The position numbers were made by a program, and so were the translations under genes. DNA of 64,000 nt from Gluconacetobacter diazotrophicus PA1 5 (lineage in GTDB: Bacteria > Pseudomonadota > Alphaproteobacteria > Acetobacterales > Acetobacteraceae): assembly GCF_000021325.1 (NCBI RefSeq), contig NC_011365.1:2384001-2448000 (forward strand). Direction: 5' to 3'. The first letter of the stretch is position 1. Each line of letters starts with the position of its first letter. Positions 55,156 through 62,681 of the stretch are shown piece by piece. The notes below the pieces were generated by a model. The model searched no databases. It was not told the origin of the DNA and saw nothing but the letters and a program-made list of their open reading frames with translations.

Positions 55156-56436
55156 ATGGCCGACCTGCGCAGCACGCTGGCGGGCATCCGCTCGCCCAAC
55201 CCGTTCTGGCTGGCCTCGGCGCCTCCGACCGACAAGGAATACAATGTCCGCCGGGGGCTGGAGGCCGGCTGGGGCGGCGTGGTGTGGAAGACGTTGGGCG
55301 AGGACCCGCCGGTGGTCAATGTCAGCAGCCGCTACGGCGCCTTCAATTATAACGGTAACCGTCTGGTCGGGCTGAACAATATCGAACTGATCACCGACCG
55401 TCCGCTGGCCGTCAACCTGGCCGAGATCAAGTCGGTGAAGCGCGATTATCCCGACCGCGCCATCGTCGTCAGCCTGATGGTGCCGTGCGTCGAGGAAAGC
55501 TGGCGGCGCATCCTGCCGCTGGTCGAGGACACCGGTGCCGACGGGATCGAACTGAATTTCGGCTGCCCGCACGGCATGTCGGAACGCAACATGGGGTCCG
55601 CCGTGGGGCAGGTGCCCGACTATGTCGAAATGGTCACGCGCTGGGTGAAGCAGAACACCCGCATGCCGACCATCGTGAAACTGACGCCCAATATCACCAA
55701 CATCCTGGTGCCCGCGCGCGCGGCCCTGCGCGGTGGGGCGGACGCGGTGTCGCTGATCAACACCATCCAGTCGGTCGTCGCCGTCGACCTGGACGCCATG
55801 GCGCCGATGCCCGTGGTGGACGGGCTGGGGACGCATGGCGGCTATTGCGGGCCGGCGGTCAAGCCGATCGCGCTGCGCATGGTGGGGGAAATCGCGCGCA
55901 GCCCGGACATGTCGGGCCTGCCCATCTCGGGCATCGGCGGCATTTCAACGTGGCGCGACGCCGCCGAATTCCTGGTGATGGGGGCAACCAACGTGCAGGT
56001 CTGCACGGCGGCGATGCATTACGGATTTCGCATTGTCGAAGACATGATCGACGGCCTGTCGAACTGGATGGACCAGAAGGGCTTCGCCGCGCTGTCCGAC
56101 GTCATCGGGCGCGCGGTGCCGAATTTCGTCAACTGGAACCAGTTGAACCTGAATTTCCGGACGATCGCGAAGATCGACCAGGAATCCTGCATCCAGTGCG
56201 GCCTGTGCCATATCGCGTGCGAGGACACGTCGCATCAGGCCATCGCCAGGACGCGCGTGGAGGGCCGGCGTCATTACGCGGTGATCGACGAGGCCTGCGT
56301 CGGGTGCAATCTCTGCGCCCATGTCTGCCCCGTCGATGACTGCATCACCATGGTGCCGCAGCCGGCGGAGGGCACGCTGACATGGTCCGACCACCCCAGC
56401 AACCCGCTTCGTCATCCGACCTCCGGCACCGGCTGA
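55156..56436 (+). CDS. preA: NAD-dependent dihydropyrimidine dehydrogenase subunit PreA
   Basis: A 426-residue subunit. The FMN-binding dihydroorotate-dehydrogenase-like barrel (1-310) has NPFWLASAPPTDKEYN, MVPCVEESWRR, NFGCPHGMSERNMG and KLTPNITN. A C-terminal ferredoxin domain follows with CIQCGLCHIAC and CVGCNLCAHVCP for two [4Fe-4S] clusters. It works with PreT. The next enzyme of the reductive pathway, dihydropyrimidinase, is not in the window, so the product may be handled elsewhere or the enzyme may run in the biosynthetic direction. Confidence 0.95.
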   Translation: MADLRSTLAGIRSPNPFWLASAPPTDKEYNVRRGLEAGWGGVVWKTLGEDPPVVNVSSRYGAFNYNGNRLVGLNNIELITDRPLAVNLAEIKSVKRDYPDRAIVVSLMVPCVEESWRRILPLVEDTGADGIELNFGCPHGMSERNMGSAVGQVPDYVEMVTRWVKQNTRMPTIVKLTPNITNILVPARAALRGGADAVSLINTIQSVVAVDLDAMAPMPVVDGLGTHGGYCGPAVKPIALRMVGEIARSPDMSGLPISGIGGISTWRDAAEFLVMGATNVQVCTAAMHYGFRIVEDMIDGLSNWMDQKGFAALSDVIGRAVPNFVNWNQLNLNFRTIAKIDQESCIQCGLCHIACEDTSHQAIARTRVEGRRHYAVIDEACVGCNLCAHVCPVDDCITMVPQPAEGTLTWSDHPSNPLRHPTSGTG

Positions 56437-56464
56437 CGAAGCGCCCCCGATCGGGAATGCCGGT

Positions 56465-56662
56465 TCAGGAATGCCGGTCGGGGCTTTCCTCCAGCAGATA
56501 TTGGGACGTTTCCAGAATCGCGTTCCAATAGGCCACCAGAACCTCGTCGTCGTCGTCCTGCGCGTCGTCCCGGTAGCGGCGGGCGATAACCAGGGCGTCG
56601 TCCCCGTGACGGGCGACCAGGTCCATCGCCGCCGCCGGAACCGGTTGCAGATTCGCTTGCAT
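56465..56662 (-). CDS. small acidic protein of unknown function
   Basis: A 65-residue cytoplasmic protein, helical and strongly acidic in the middle (RRYRDDAQDDDDE), ending TSQYLLEESPDRHS. The ATG at 56662 has GGAGAGG upstream. No family is recognised. An upstream in-frame start would add 19 residues lacking an RBS. It lies beside a host-attachment-family gene and a CBS-BON gene, all leftward, which together look like a stress or stationary-phase group. Confidence 0.55.
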   Translation of the reverse strand: MQANLQPVPAAAMDLVARHGDDALVIARRYRDDAQDDDDEVLVAYWNAILETSQYLLEESPDRHS

Positions 56663-56839
56663 GATCCCTCTCCTTCGGCAGACCCCGCCTGGATCTGGGG
56701 ATGCGGGACGGCGCTTCAATCGCCGGCGCGGGAACGTGACTGTCTTTCCACAGATTCTGACTGGCTTTCTTATCGATGGATCATGCCCGCGCCCGTCTGC
56801 GTGGCGGTCCCGGAATTCGAAACCGGTCGTCCCTGACGG

Positions 56840-57286
56840 CTACAGTCCCAACTTCAGCCGGAAAGGCGCCATATGCGGCATCAGCGCGCTGTCGGGAACC
56901 TTGACCAGGTCCTTGTGGTCCGTGCCGACGACGCGGTCCCGGATTCCCGGCGCCAGGTGGCCGAGAATGGACGCGAGGGTATGCGACGGCGCGAAGACCA
57001 CCATGCCGTCGCACCCCCGGTACTGTTCGTTGATATGGTTCGCCACCAGGCGGGAGAATTTTTCCATTTCCACATGGTGCCGGTCATGGCGCGGATTCAG
57101 GGCGTGATGCACGCTGGACCCGCTATGGAAGCTCGCCCCCGGGGCATCGTCGCCCAGATCCGAATTCTGCAGGTGCGCCATGGTGGAATCGAATGCGTCC
57201 ACGGTGTGCAGCGCATGATTTTCGGCCGGCCGTACGAAGCGGGCATGTTCGCCGTCGGCGATGACGATCAGGATATTTCGGGTCAT
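56840..57286 (-). CDS. host-attachment family protein (AtsA-like)
   Basis: A 148-residue protein matching the family named for attachment to host cells: ILIVIADGEHARFVRPAEN at the start, HHVEMEKFSRLVANHINEQY, and DGMVVFAPSHTLASIL. The fold resembles the eRF1/baeRF domain 2, so an RNA- or ribosome-related role is as likely as the literal name. It has no signal peptide. It lies 62 bp downstream of the CBS-BON gene in the same direction. Confidence 0.8.
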   Translation of the reverse strand: MTRNILIVIADGEHARFVRPAENHALHTVDAFDSTMAHLQNSDLGDDAPGASFHSGSSVHHALNPRHDRHHVEMEKFSRLVANHINEQYRGCDGMVVFAPSHTLASILGHLAPGIRDRVVGTDHKDLVKVPDSALMPHMAPFRLKLGL

Positions 57287-57348
57287 CTTTTCATACGCCT
57301 CATCGGGGACGGGTTTCCCTGTTCTTCGGGAAGGAAAAAGAAGAAGGC

Positions 57349-58059
57349 CTATAACGGAGGCGGAGGAATCGTCACCCCTTCGAACGGCTCCACGCAGGTG
57401 ATATGATCGGCCACCGACACGACACCGCGAACGTTTTCCGCCGCCACGCGGGCCGCGGCGTGCATCCGTTCGTCCGTGACGGTGCCGTTCAGTTCCACCT
57501 TTCCGTCATGGACCTCCACGCTGATGATGTTCCGCACCCCCAGACGCAGTTCATCCTGGTATTCCTTCAGGATGGATGCCCTGATGGTCTGGTCGTCGGA
57601 CGGCGCCGTCTTGTCCGCGATCAGGGGCAGCAGCGCCCGCAGCACATCGGTGCGCGACACCATGCCCACGACCCTGTTGTTTTCCACCACCGGCAGGTGC
57701 CTGATATTGCGCAGCAGCAGGACCTCGACCGCGTCACGCAATACGGTCCCCGGCTCCACCGACACCGGCTGGTCCGACATGATGTCGAACACCTTGCGGC
57801 CGTGACTGTGCACGTATTCCGACGCCTGTCGTCCGGACGACCGGAACAGGTCCCCCAGCCACCCATGGCCGGACCGCGTCTCCAGCTCGCTCCGCCGCAT
57901 CAGGTCGCCCTCGGTCACGACGCCGACCAGAAGCCCGTTCTCGGTCACGACCGGCAGGGCGCTGACCCTGTTCGTCAGCATCAGCCCGATGGCGTCGGCG
58001 AGGGAGCGCGTCGATTCGACGCAGACGGCCGGCGAGGTCATGATGTCCCTGACGTGCAT
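57349..58059 (-). CDS. CBS-CBS-BON domain protein
   Basis: A 236-residue protein. Two CBS domains (about 7-60, VRDIMTSPAVCVES ... LPVVTENGLLVGVVTEGDL; and 91-150, IMSDQPVSVEPG ... LPVVENNRVVGMVSRTDV) form an adenosyl-ligand module; a BON domain follows (about 160-225). These proteins sense ATP/AMP or similar and are often stress-induced. The ATG 58059 has GGGGG seven bases upstream. A 13-bp tandem repeat (TGAATCTCTTCGG, 58086-58111) lies just upstream in the leader. Confidence 0.9.
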   Translation of the reverse strand: MHVRDIMTSPAVCVESTRSLADAIGLMLTNRVSALPVVTENGLLVGVVTEGDLMRRSELETRSGHGWLGDLFRSSGRQASEYVHSHGRKVFDIMSDQPVSVEPGTVLRDAVEVLLLRNIRHLPVVENNRVVGMVSRTDVLRALLPLIADKTAPSDDQTIRASILKEYQDELRLGVRNIISVEVHDGKVELNGTVTDERMHAAARVAAENVRGVVSVADHITCVEPFEGVTIPPPPL

Positions 58060-58294
58060 GACAACCCCCGTTGAATAGGCGCCCCTGAATCTCTTCGGTG
58101 AATCTCTTCGGTGAATCCCTCCCGGGGCAGGCCTCGTAGATGCGTGCGCGGCGACGTCCGGGCAATCGCACTCCGGGATTCGTGATGACGGGGCGGGCGC
58201 CATAAAAGGGTGGACGATCGGGGTCATTCCGTGGATGGTCGCGATCGGAAACAGGTGTCGCAGGACCAACGGGATCGGCGTGTACAGGATCAGC

Positions 58295-58639
58295 ATGACG
58301 CAATGGGGACGGTTGCTGGCCTGCCTGCTGCTGCAGGTCGGGCTGATGCTGTCATTCACCGCGCCCGGGCGTGCCGAGACGGGCGCGCACGCCATGCCGG
58401 ACATGACCGTCATGGCATCGCACTGCTGTCATGGCGTCCATCCCGGCCATGCCTCCCGTCACCATCCGGGTGGTGCATGCTGTCTTCAGGGGGATTGTGT
58501 CGCCACATGGCTGGTGCCCCCGGCGGTGGGGGCGTCGGTGCCGCGCCGGGTGGCGGCGGCGTTCGCCGTTCCGCCCGCCGAACGCGTTTCGGGCGTCCTG
58601 TCCGCCCCCGCCTTGCCCCCGCCCAGACGGATGGCCTGA
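58295..58639 (+). CDS. small exported Cys/His-rich protein of a copper resistance operon
   Basis: A 114-residue protein with a signal peptide (residues 1-27, cleavage at GRAE). The mature N-terminus is rich in Met, His and Cys: MPDMTVMASHCCHG, then a His-rich stretch and ACCLQGDC (C44, C45, C62, C63, C68). Such proteins upstream of copA are thought to bind copper in the periplasm. The start has AGGA six bases upstream. It lies 79 bp ahead of the multicopper oxidase gene and is probably in the same operon. Base assignment is good; function is inferred. Confidence 0.7.
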   Translation: MTQWGRLLACLLLQVGLMLSFTAPGRAETGAHAMPDMTVMASHCCHGVHPGHASRHHPGGACCLQGDCVATWLVPPAVGASVPRRVAAAFAVPPAERVSGVLSAPALPPPRRMA

Positions 58640-58718
58640 CTCCAGGTCTGACCGTTTCGGGATTCGGCCGTATGCATGCGGCGGGGCCCGTCTTTCTTCT
58701 TTGGCGGATGACAGAGCC

Positions 58719-60491
58719 ATGATTTTTCCATCCTCGACGGGGCGGGGCGCGATGACGCGCCGCCGCTTCGTGGTCGGGGCCGGCGTGTGGGGTGCGGCGG
58801 CCGCGACCGGCGCCGGTGCGCGGGCGTTCGCGCCGCCTTCCGGCATCCCCGCCCCCCGGCCCGGCACCCGTTTCGACCTTGCGATCGGTCACGTCCCGGT
58901 CAACGTCACGGGCGCGCGCGTCCGCGCGGTCGGCGTCAACGGATCGACCCCGGCGCCGATCCTGCGCTGGCGACAGGGCGATACGGTCGAACTGACCGTC
59001 ACCAACCGGCTGCACGAACCCAGTTCGATCCACTGGCACGGTATCCGGCTGCCGGCCGGCATGGACGGTGTCCCGGGCCTCAGCTTCGGTGGCATCGCGC
59101 CGGGCGAAAGCTTCACCTACCGTTTCCCCGTACGGCAGAGCGGCACCTACTGGTACCACAGCCATTCCGGCTTCCAGGAGCAGACCGGCCTGTACGGCGC
59201 CATCGTCATCGACCCGGGCAGCGGCGACACCCGGCGGTGCGACCGCGATTATGTGCTGGTGCTGTCGGACTGGACCGACGTGGACCCGGCGGACATCGTC
59301 TCCAACCTGAAATTCCAGAGCGACTATTACAATTTCCGCCAGCGCACGGTCGGCACCTTCTTCCGCGACGCGCACCGCCAGGGGCTGGGCGCCGCGGTGC
59401 GGGACCGCCTGGCCTGGGGGGGCATGAACATGGCGCCGACCGACATCCTGGACGTGTCGGGCATCATCTACACCTACCTGGTCAACGGGCAGTCCCCCCG
59501 CGCCAACTGGACCGGCCTGTTCCGCCCCGGCGAACGCATCCGTCTGCGCATCATCAATGCCGCGTCGATGACCCTGTTCGACGTGCGGATTCCTGGACTG
59601 GCGATGACCGTCGTGCAGGCCGACGGGAACGACGTGGACCCGGTGACGGTGGACGAATTCCGCATCGGGCCCGCCGAAACCTACGACGTGATCGTGACGC
59701 CCGCCGCCGCCGGCCCCTATACGATCTTCGCGCAGGCCGAGGATCGCACGGGCTACGCGCGCGGCACGCTGGCCACCGCCCCGGGCCTCGCCGGCCCCGT
59801 GCCGCCCATGGACCCCCGCCCGCTGCGCACCATGGCGGACATGGGCATGGGCGGCATGGCCCCGCCTACGAAAACCGGCAACGCGCCCGCCATGGACGGT
59901 ATGGACATGTCCGGAATGTCCGGAATGGACATGGACCCCAGGGAGATGGAACCCCCGGCCGCGCCGCATCAGGCGCTGCCCGCGCCGAAGCTGAAGCCGG
60001 GGGTCGAGGTGCAGAATGTCGCCGCCATGCCCATGGACCGGCTGGCGGAACCGGGGGACGGGCTGTACCATAACGGCCGCCGCGTCCTGACCTATGCCGA
60101 TCTGCGGGCGACCGTCCCCGGCATCGATCCCCGCCCGCCGTCGCGCGAGATCACCCTGCACCTGACCGGCAACATGGAACGCTTCATCTGGGGCTTCGAC
60201 GGCAGGAAGTTCTCGGAAGCCGCGCCGATCCGGCTCGCGCGGGGGGAGCGGGTCCGCTTCGTCCTGATCAACGACACGATGATGGAACACCCGATCCACC
60301 TGCACGGGTTGTGGAGCGAGCTGGAAAACGGGCAGGGGGACCGCCGCCCCTACAAGCACACGATTACCGTCAAGCCGGGCGAGCGGCTGAGCTATCTGGT
60401 CACGGCCGACGAACCCGGATTATGGGCCTATCACTGCCATCTGCTCTACCATATGGCAGTCGGCATGTTCCGCACGGTGGTGGTGTCGTGA
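58719..60491 (+). CDS. copA: copper resistance multicopper oxidase CopA
   Basis: A 590-residue periplasmic oxidase exported through Tat (twin-arginine TRRRFVVGAG at residues 13-22). Three cupredoxin domains carry all copper ligands: H105-W-H107 and H147-S-H149 (domain 1), H524-P-I-H527-L-H529 and H572-C573-H574...H578 with axial M583 (domain 3). A Met-rich segment at about 370-411 (MADMGMGGM, MDGMDMSGM) is typical of CopA and binds Cu(I). It oxidises Cu(I) in copper defence. The start could be ATG 58752 instead. copB overlaps its stop. Confidence 0.93.
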   Translation: MIFPSSTGRGAMTRRRFVVGAGVWGAAAATGAGARAFAPPSGIPAPRPGTRFDLAIGHVPVNVTGARVRAVGVNGSTPAPILRWRQGDTVELTVTNRLHEPSSIHWHGIRLPAGMDGVPGLSFGGIAPGESFTYRFPVRQSGTYWYHSHSGFQEQTGLYGAIVIDPGSGDTRRCDRDYVLVLSDWTDVDPADIVSNLKFQSDYYNFRQRTVGTFFRDAHRQGLGAAVRDRLAWGGMNMAPTDILDVSGIIYTYLVNGQSPRANWTGLFRPGERIRLRIINAASMTLFDVRIPGLAMTVVQADGNDVDPVTVDEFRIGPAETYDVIVTPAAAGPYTIFAQAEDRTGYARGTLATAPGLAGPVPPMDPRPLRTMADMGMGGMAPPTKTGNAPAMDGMDMSGMSGMDMDPREMEPPAAPHQALPAPKLKPGVEVQNVAAMPMDRLAEPGDGLYHNGRRVLTYADLRATVPGIDPRPPSREITLHLTGNMERFIWGFDGRKFSEAAPIRLARGERVRFVLINDTMMEHPIHLHGLWSELENGQGDRRPYKHTITVKPGERLSYLVTADEPGLWAYHCHLLYHMAVGMFRTVVVS

Positions 60492-61276
60492 CCCGGCGGC
60501 CCATCCTCGGTATCGCCGTCGCCCTGCTGGCGGCGGGCGCGCTGCCCGGCCAGGTCCGGGCGCAGGCCATGCCGATGGCGCCGGCGGCCGGCACGGGGCA
60601 GGGGGCGCCGGTCGCCTATGTCAACGGCATCCCCCCGGTCATGGACCACATGACCTACATGCACGCGCTGCTGGATCAGTTCGAAGCCCGGTACGGCGCC
60701 GATGGCGGCCAGTTCCGATACGACGGGCAGGCCTGGTACGGCACCGACTACGACAAGCTGTGGCTGAAATCCGAAGGCACGGTCGGCACGAACGGACAAT
60801 TCGGCGATGGCGACCACGAGGCCCTGTACGATCGCGCCATCTCGCGCTATTTCGACGTCCAGACCGGGGTGCGCCTGGATATCGACAACGGCCCGACGCG
60901 TGCCTGGGGCGCGGTGGGCGTGGAAGGGCTCGCCCTCTATTTCTTCAATCTGGAAGCCACGTCCTATTTCAGCGACCGGGGTGCGGCGGGCCGCCTGCAA
61001 GGGTCGTACGACCTGCTGCTGACCAACCGCCTGATCCTGCAGCCGCAGGTCGAAATGAATGTCTATTCCACCAACGACCGGGCCCGCGGCGCCGGGCGCG
61101 GCCTGTCCGACATCGATACCGGGCTGCGGTTGCGCTACGAATGGCACCGCAAATTCGCGCCCTATCTGGGCGTGACGTACCACAGCACGTTCGACCAGGC
61201 CGCCAGCATGGCCCGCACGCGGGGGCAGCGCGTGCATGACCTGACTTTTGTCTTCGGAATCAGGGCCTGGTTCTGA
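60488..61276 (+). CDS. copB: copper resistance protein B (outer membrane)
   Basis: A 262-residue outer-membrane protein. A signal (residues 1-24) is followed by MPMAP and the CopB beta-barrel family pattern: DQFEARYGADGGQFRYDGQAWYGTDYDKLWLKSEG in short segments, RLDIDNGPTRAWGAVGVEG, and a terminal VFGIRAWF. The Met/His-rich N-terminal extension of Pseudomonas CopB is short here. The start is GTG 60488, overlapping the copA stop (GTGA). It works with CopA in copper sequestration or export. Confidence 0.92.
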   Translation: MTRRPILGIAVALLAAGALPGQVRAQAMPMAPAAGTGQGAPVAYVNGIPPVMDHMTYMHALLDQFEARYGADGGQFRYDGQAWYGTDYDKLWLKSEGTVGTNGQFGDGDHEALYDRAISRYFDVQTGVRLDIDNGPTRAWGAVGVEGLALYFFNLEATSYFSDRGAAGRLQGSYDLLLTNRLILQPQVEMNVYSTNDRARGAGRGLSDIDTGLRLRYEWHRKFAPYLGVTYHSTFDQAASMARTRGQRVHDLTFVFGIRAWF

Positions 61277-61493
61277 ACCACGCGGCCGATCATCCGCCAC
61301 GATGGGCGGCCATCACGCCAGCCGAGGCAGAGTAGCGATGTTGCGAGTCCATGGACCAGATCCCCAGGGCCGCGTAATTGATCAGACAGGTCTCCGCCAA
61401 TCCCGGGGCGGTTCAGTCAGCGATCACTGCCCGGCACAGGGCCCGCGGACTGCCTGGCCTCCAAATGAATCCGAACAAGGAGAAGAGGTCGTT

Positions 61494-62669
61494 TTGTCGA
61501 AAGCCGAATATTCGTCCGGTCCTGCACTGTTGTCCCTGGCGTGCGGGGCATTCGCGATCGGGGTGACCGAGTTTACACCCATGGGGTTGCTGCCCGTCCT
61601 GGCTGACGGGGTCCATGTCAGCGTGCCCAAGGCAGGCAGCCTGATCAGTGCCTATGCCTTCGGCGTGATGGGGGGCGCGCCTTTCGTCACCCTGCTGCTG
61701 GCGCGCTATCCGCGCAAATATGCGCTGATCGGGCTGATGATCCTGTATGTAATCGGAAATCTGACGTCGGCGGCCAGTGCCGACTATGCGCAGTTGCTGT
61801 TGTCGCGGATCCTGACCAGCATGGCGCACGGGGCGTTCTTCGGGTTGGGGGCCGTGGAGGCGGCAAGCCTGGTCGCGGCCAATCGCCGGGCCAGTGCGGT
61901 GGCCAGCATGTTCATGGGGCTGACCGTCGCCAATATCTTCGGCGTGCCGGCGGCGACGTGGCTGGGCGATACGTTGGGCTGGCGCAGCGCGTTCGCCGCC
62001 ATTTCGGTGCTGGGGGCGATCGCGGTGGCGGCCCTGTCCCTCGCCCTTCCATTGGCCGAGGCCGGCCCCAGGCCGGACGCAGCGGCCGAGATGAAGGCCA
62101 TCATGCGCCCGAATGTGTTGATGGCACTGGGCGTCACGGTGATTGGCGCCGGGGCGATGTTCGAACTCTACACCTATATCGTGCCGATGCTGGAGCATAT
62201 CACCCGGGCGGGGCCGGTCCTGACGACCCTGGCGCTGATGCTGATCGGCGTCGGCTTCAGCATCGGAAACGTCATCGGCGGCCGTGCGGCGGACCGGTCG
62301 CTGGCCGGGACATTGCTGACGTGCTTCCCGATCCTCGGCGTGATCATGCTGGTCTTTCCCTTCGCGGCCCAGACGCCAGCCGGTGCGCTGATCGGGGTGC
62401 TGCTATGGGGGACCGCCAGTTTTTCCCTGATGCCGGCCTTGCAGATGCGGACCATGCAGGCGGCGCACGATGCGCCGGGCCTGGCGTCGTCGGTCAATAT
62501 CGGCGCGTTCAATCTGGGCAATGCCCTGGGGGCGGCCTTGGGCGGAACGGTTCTGTCCCTGGGGTTCGGATATCCGATGGTTTCGGCTGCGGGACTGGGA
62601 ATCAGCCTGCTTGGTGTGGTGCTGGTTCTGCTGTCCCGTGCGGGGCGTCTGTCGCCGCAGGCCGGATAA
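61494..62669 (+). CDS. MFS transporter (AraJ/sugar-efflux-like)
   Basis: A 391-residue inner-membrane transporter with 12 predicted helices. The pattern FAIGVTEFTPMGLLPVLA and the MFS loop RYPRKYALIG between helices 2 and 3 match the AraJ-like drug/arabinose efflux group. The start is TTG 61494 with GAGG five bases upstream; no ATG in frame fits. It lies 217 bp after copB and need not belong to the copper operon. Substrate unknown. Confidence 0.85.
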   Translation: MSKAEYSSGPALLSLACGAFAIGVTEFTPMGLLPVLADGVHVSVPKAGSLISAYAFGVMGGAPFVTLLLARYPRKYALIGLMILYVIGNLTSAASADYAQLLLSRILTSMAHGAFFGLGAVEAASLVAANRRASAVASMFMGLTVANIFGVPAATWLGDTLGWRSAFAAISVLGAIAVAALSLALPLAEAGPRPDAAAEMKAIMRPNVLMALGVTVIGAGAMFELYTYIVPMLEHITRAGPVLTTLALMLIGVGFSIGNVIGGRAADRSLAGTLLTCFPILGVIMLVFPFAAQTPAGALIGVLLWGTASFSLMPALQMRTMQAAHDAPGLASSVNIGAFNLGNALGAALGGTVLSLGFGYPMVSAAGLGISLLGVVLVLLSRAGRLSPQAG

Positions 62670-62681
62670 GGCGTCCGGAGG

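Noticed and set aside
58086-58118. Short tandem repeat (TGAATCTCTTCGG twice plus part) as a regulatory array or CRISPR
   Set aside because: Only two full copies without spacers; probably slippage in the leader of the CBS-BON gene.
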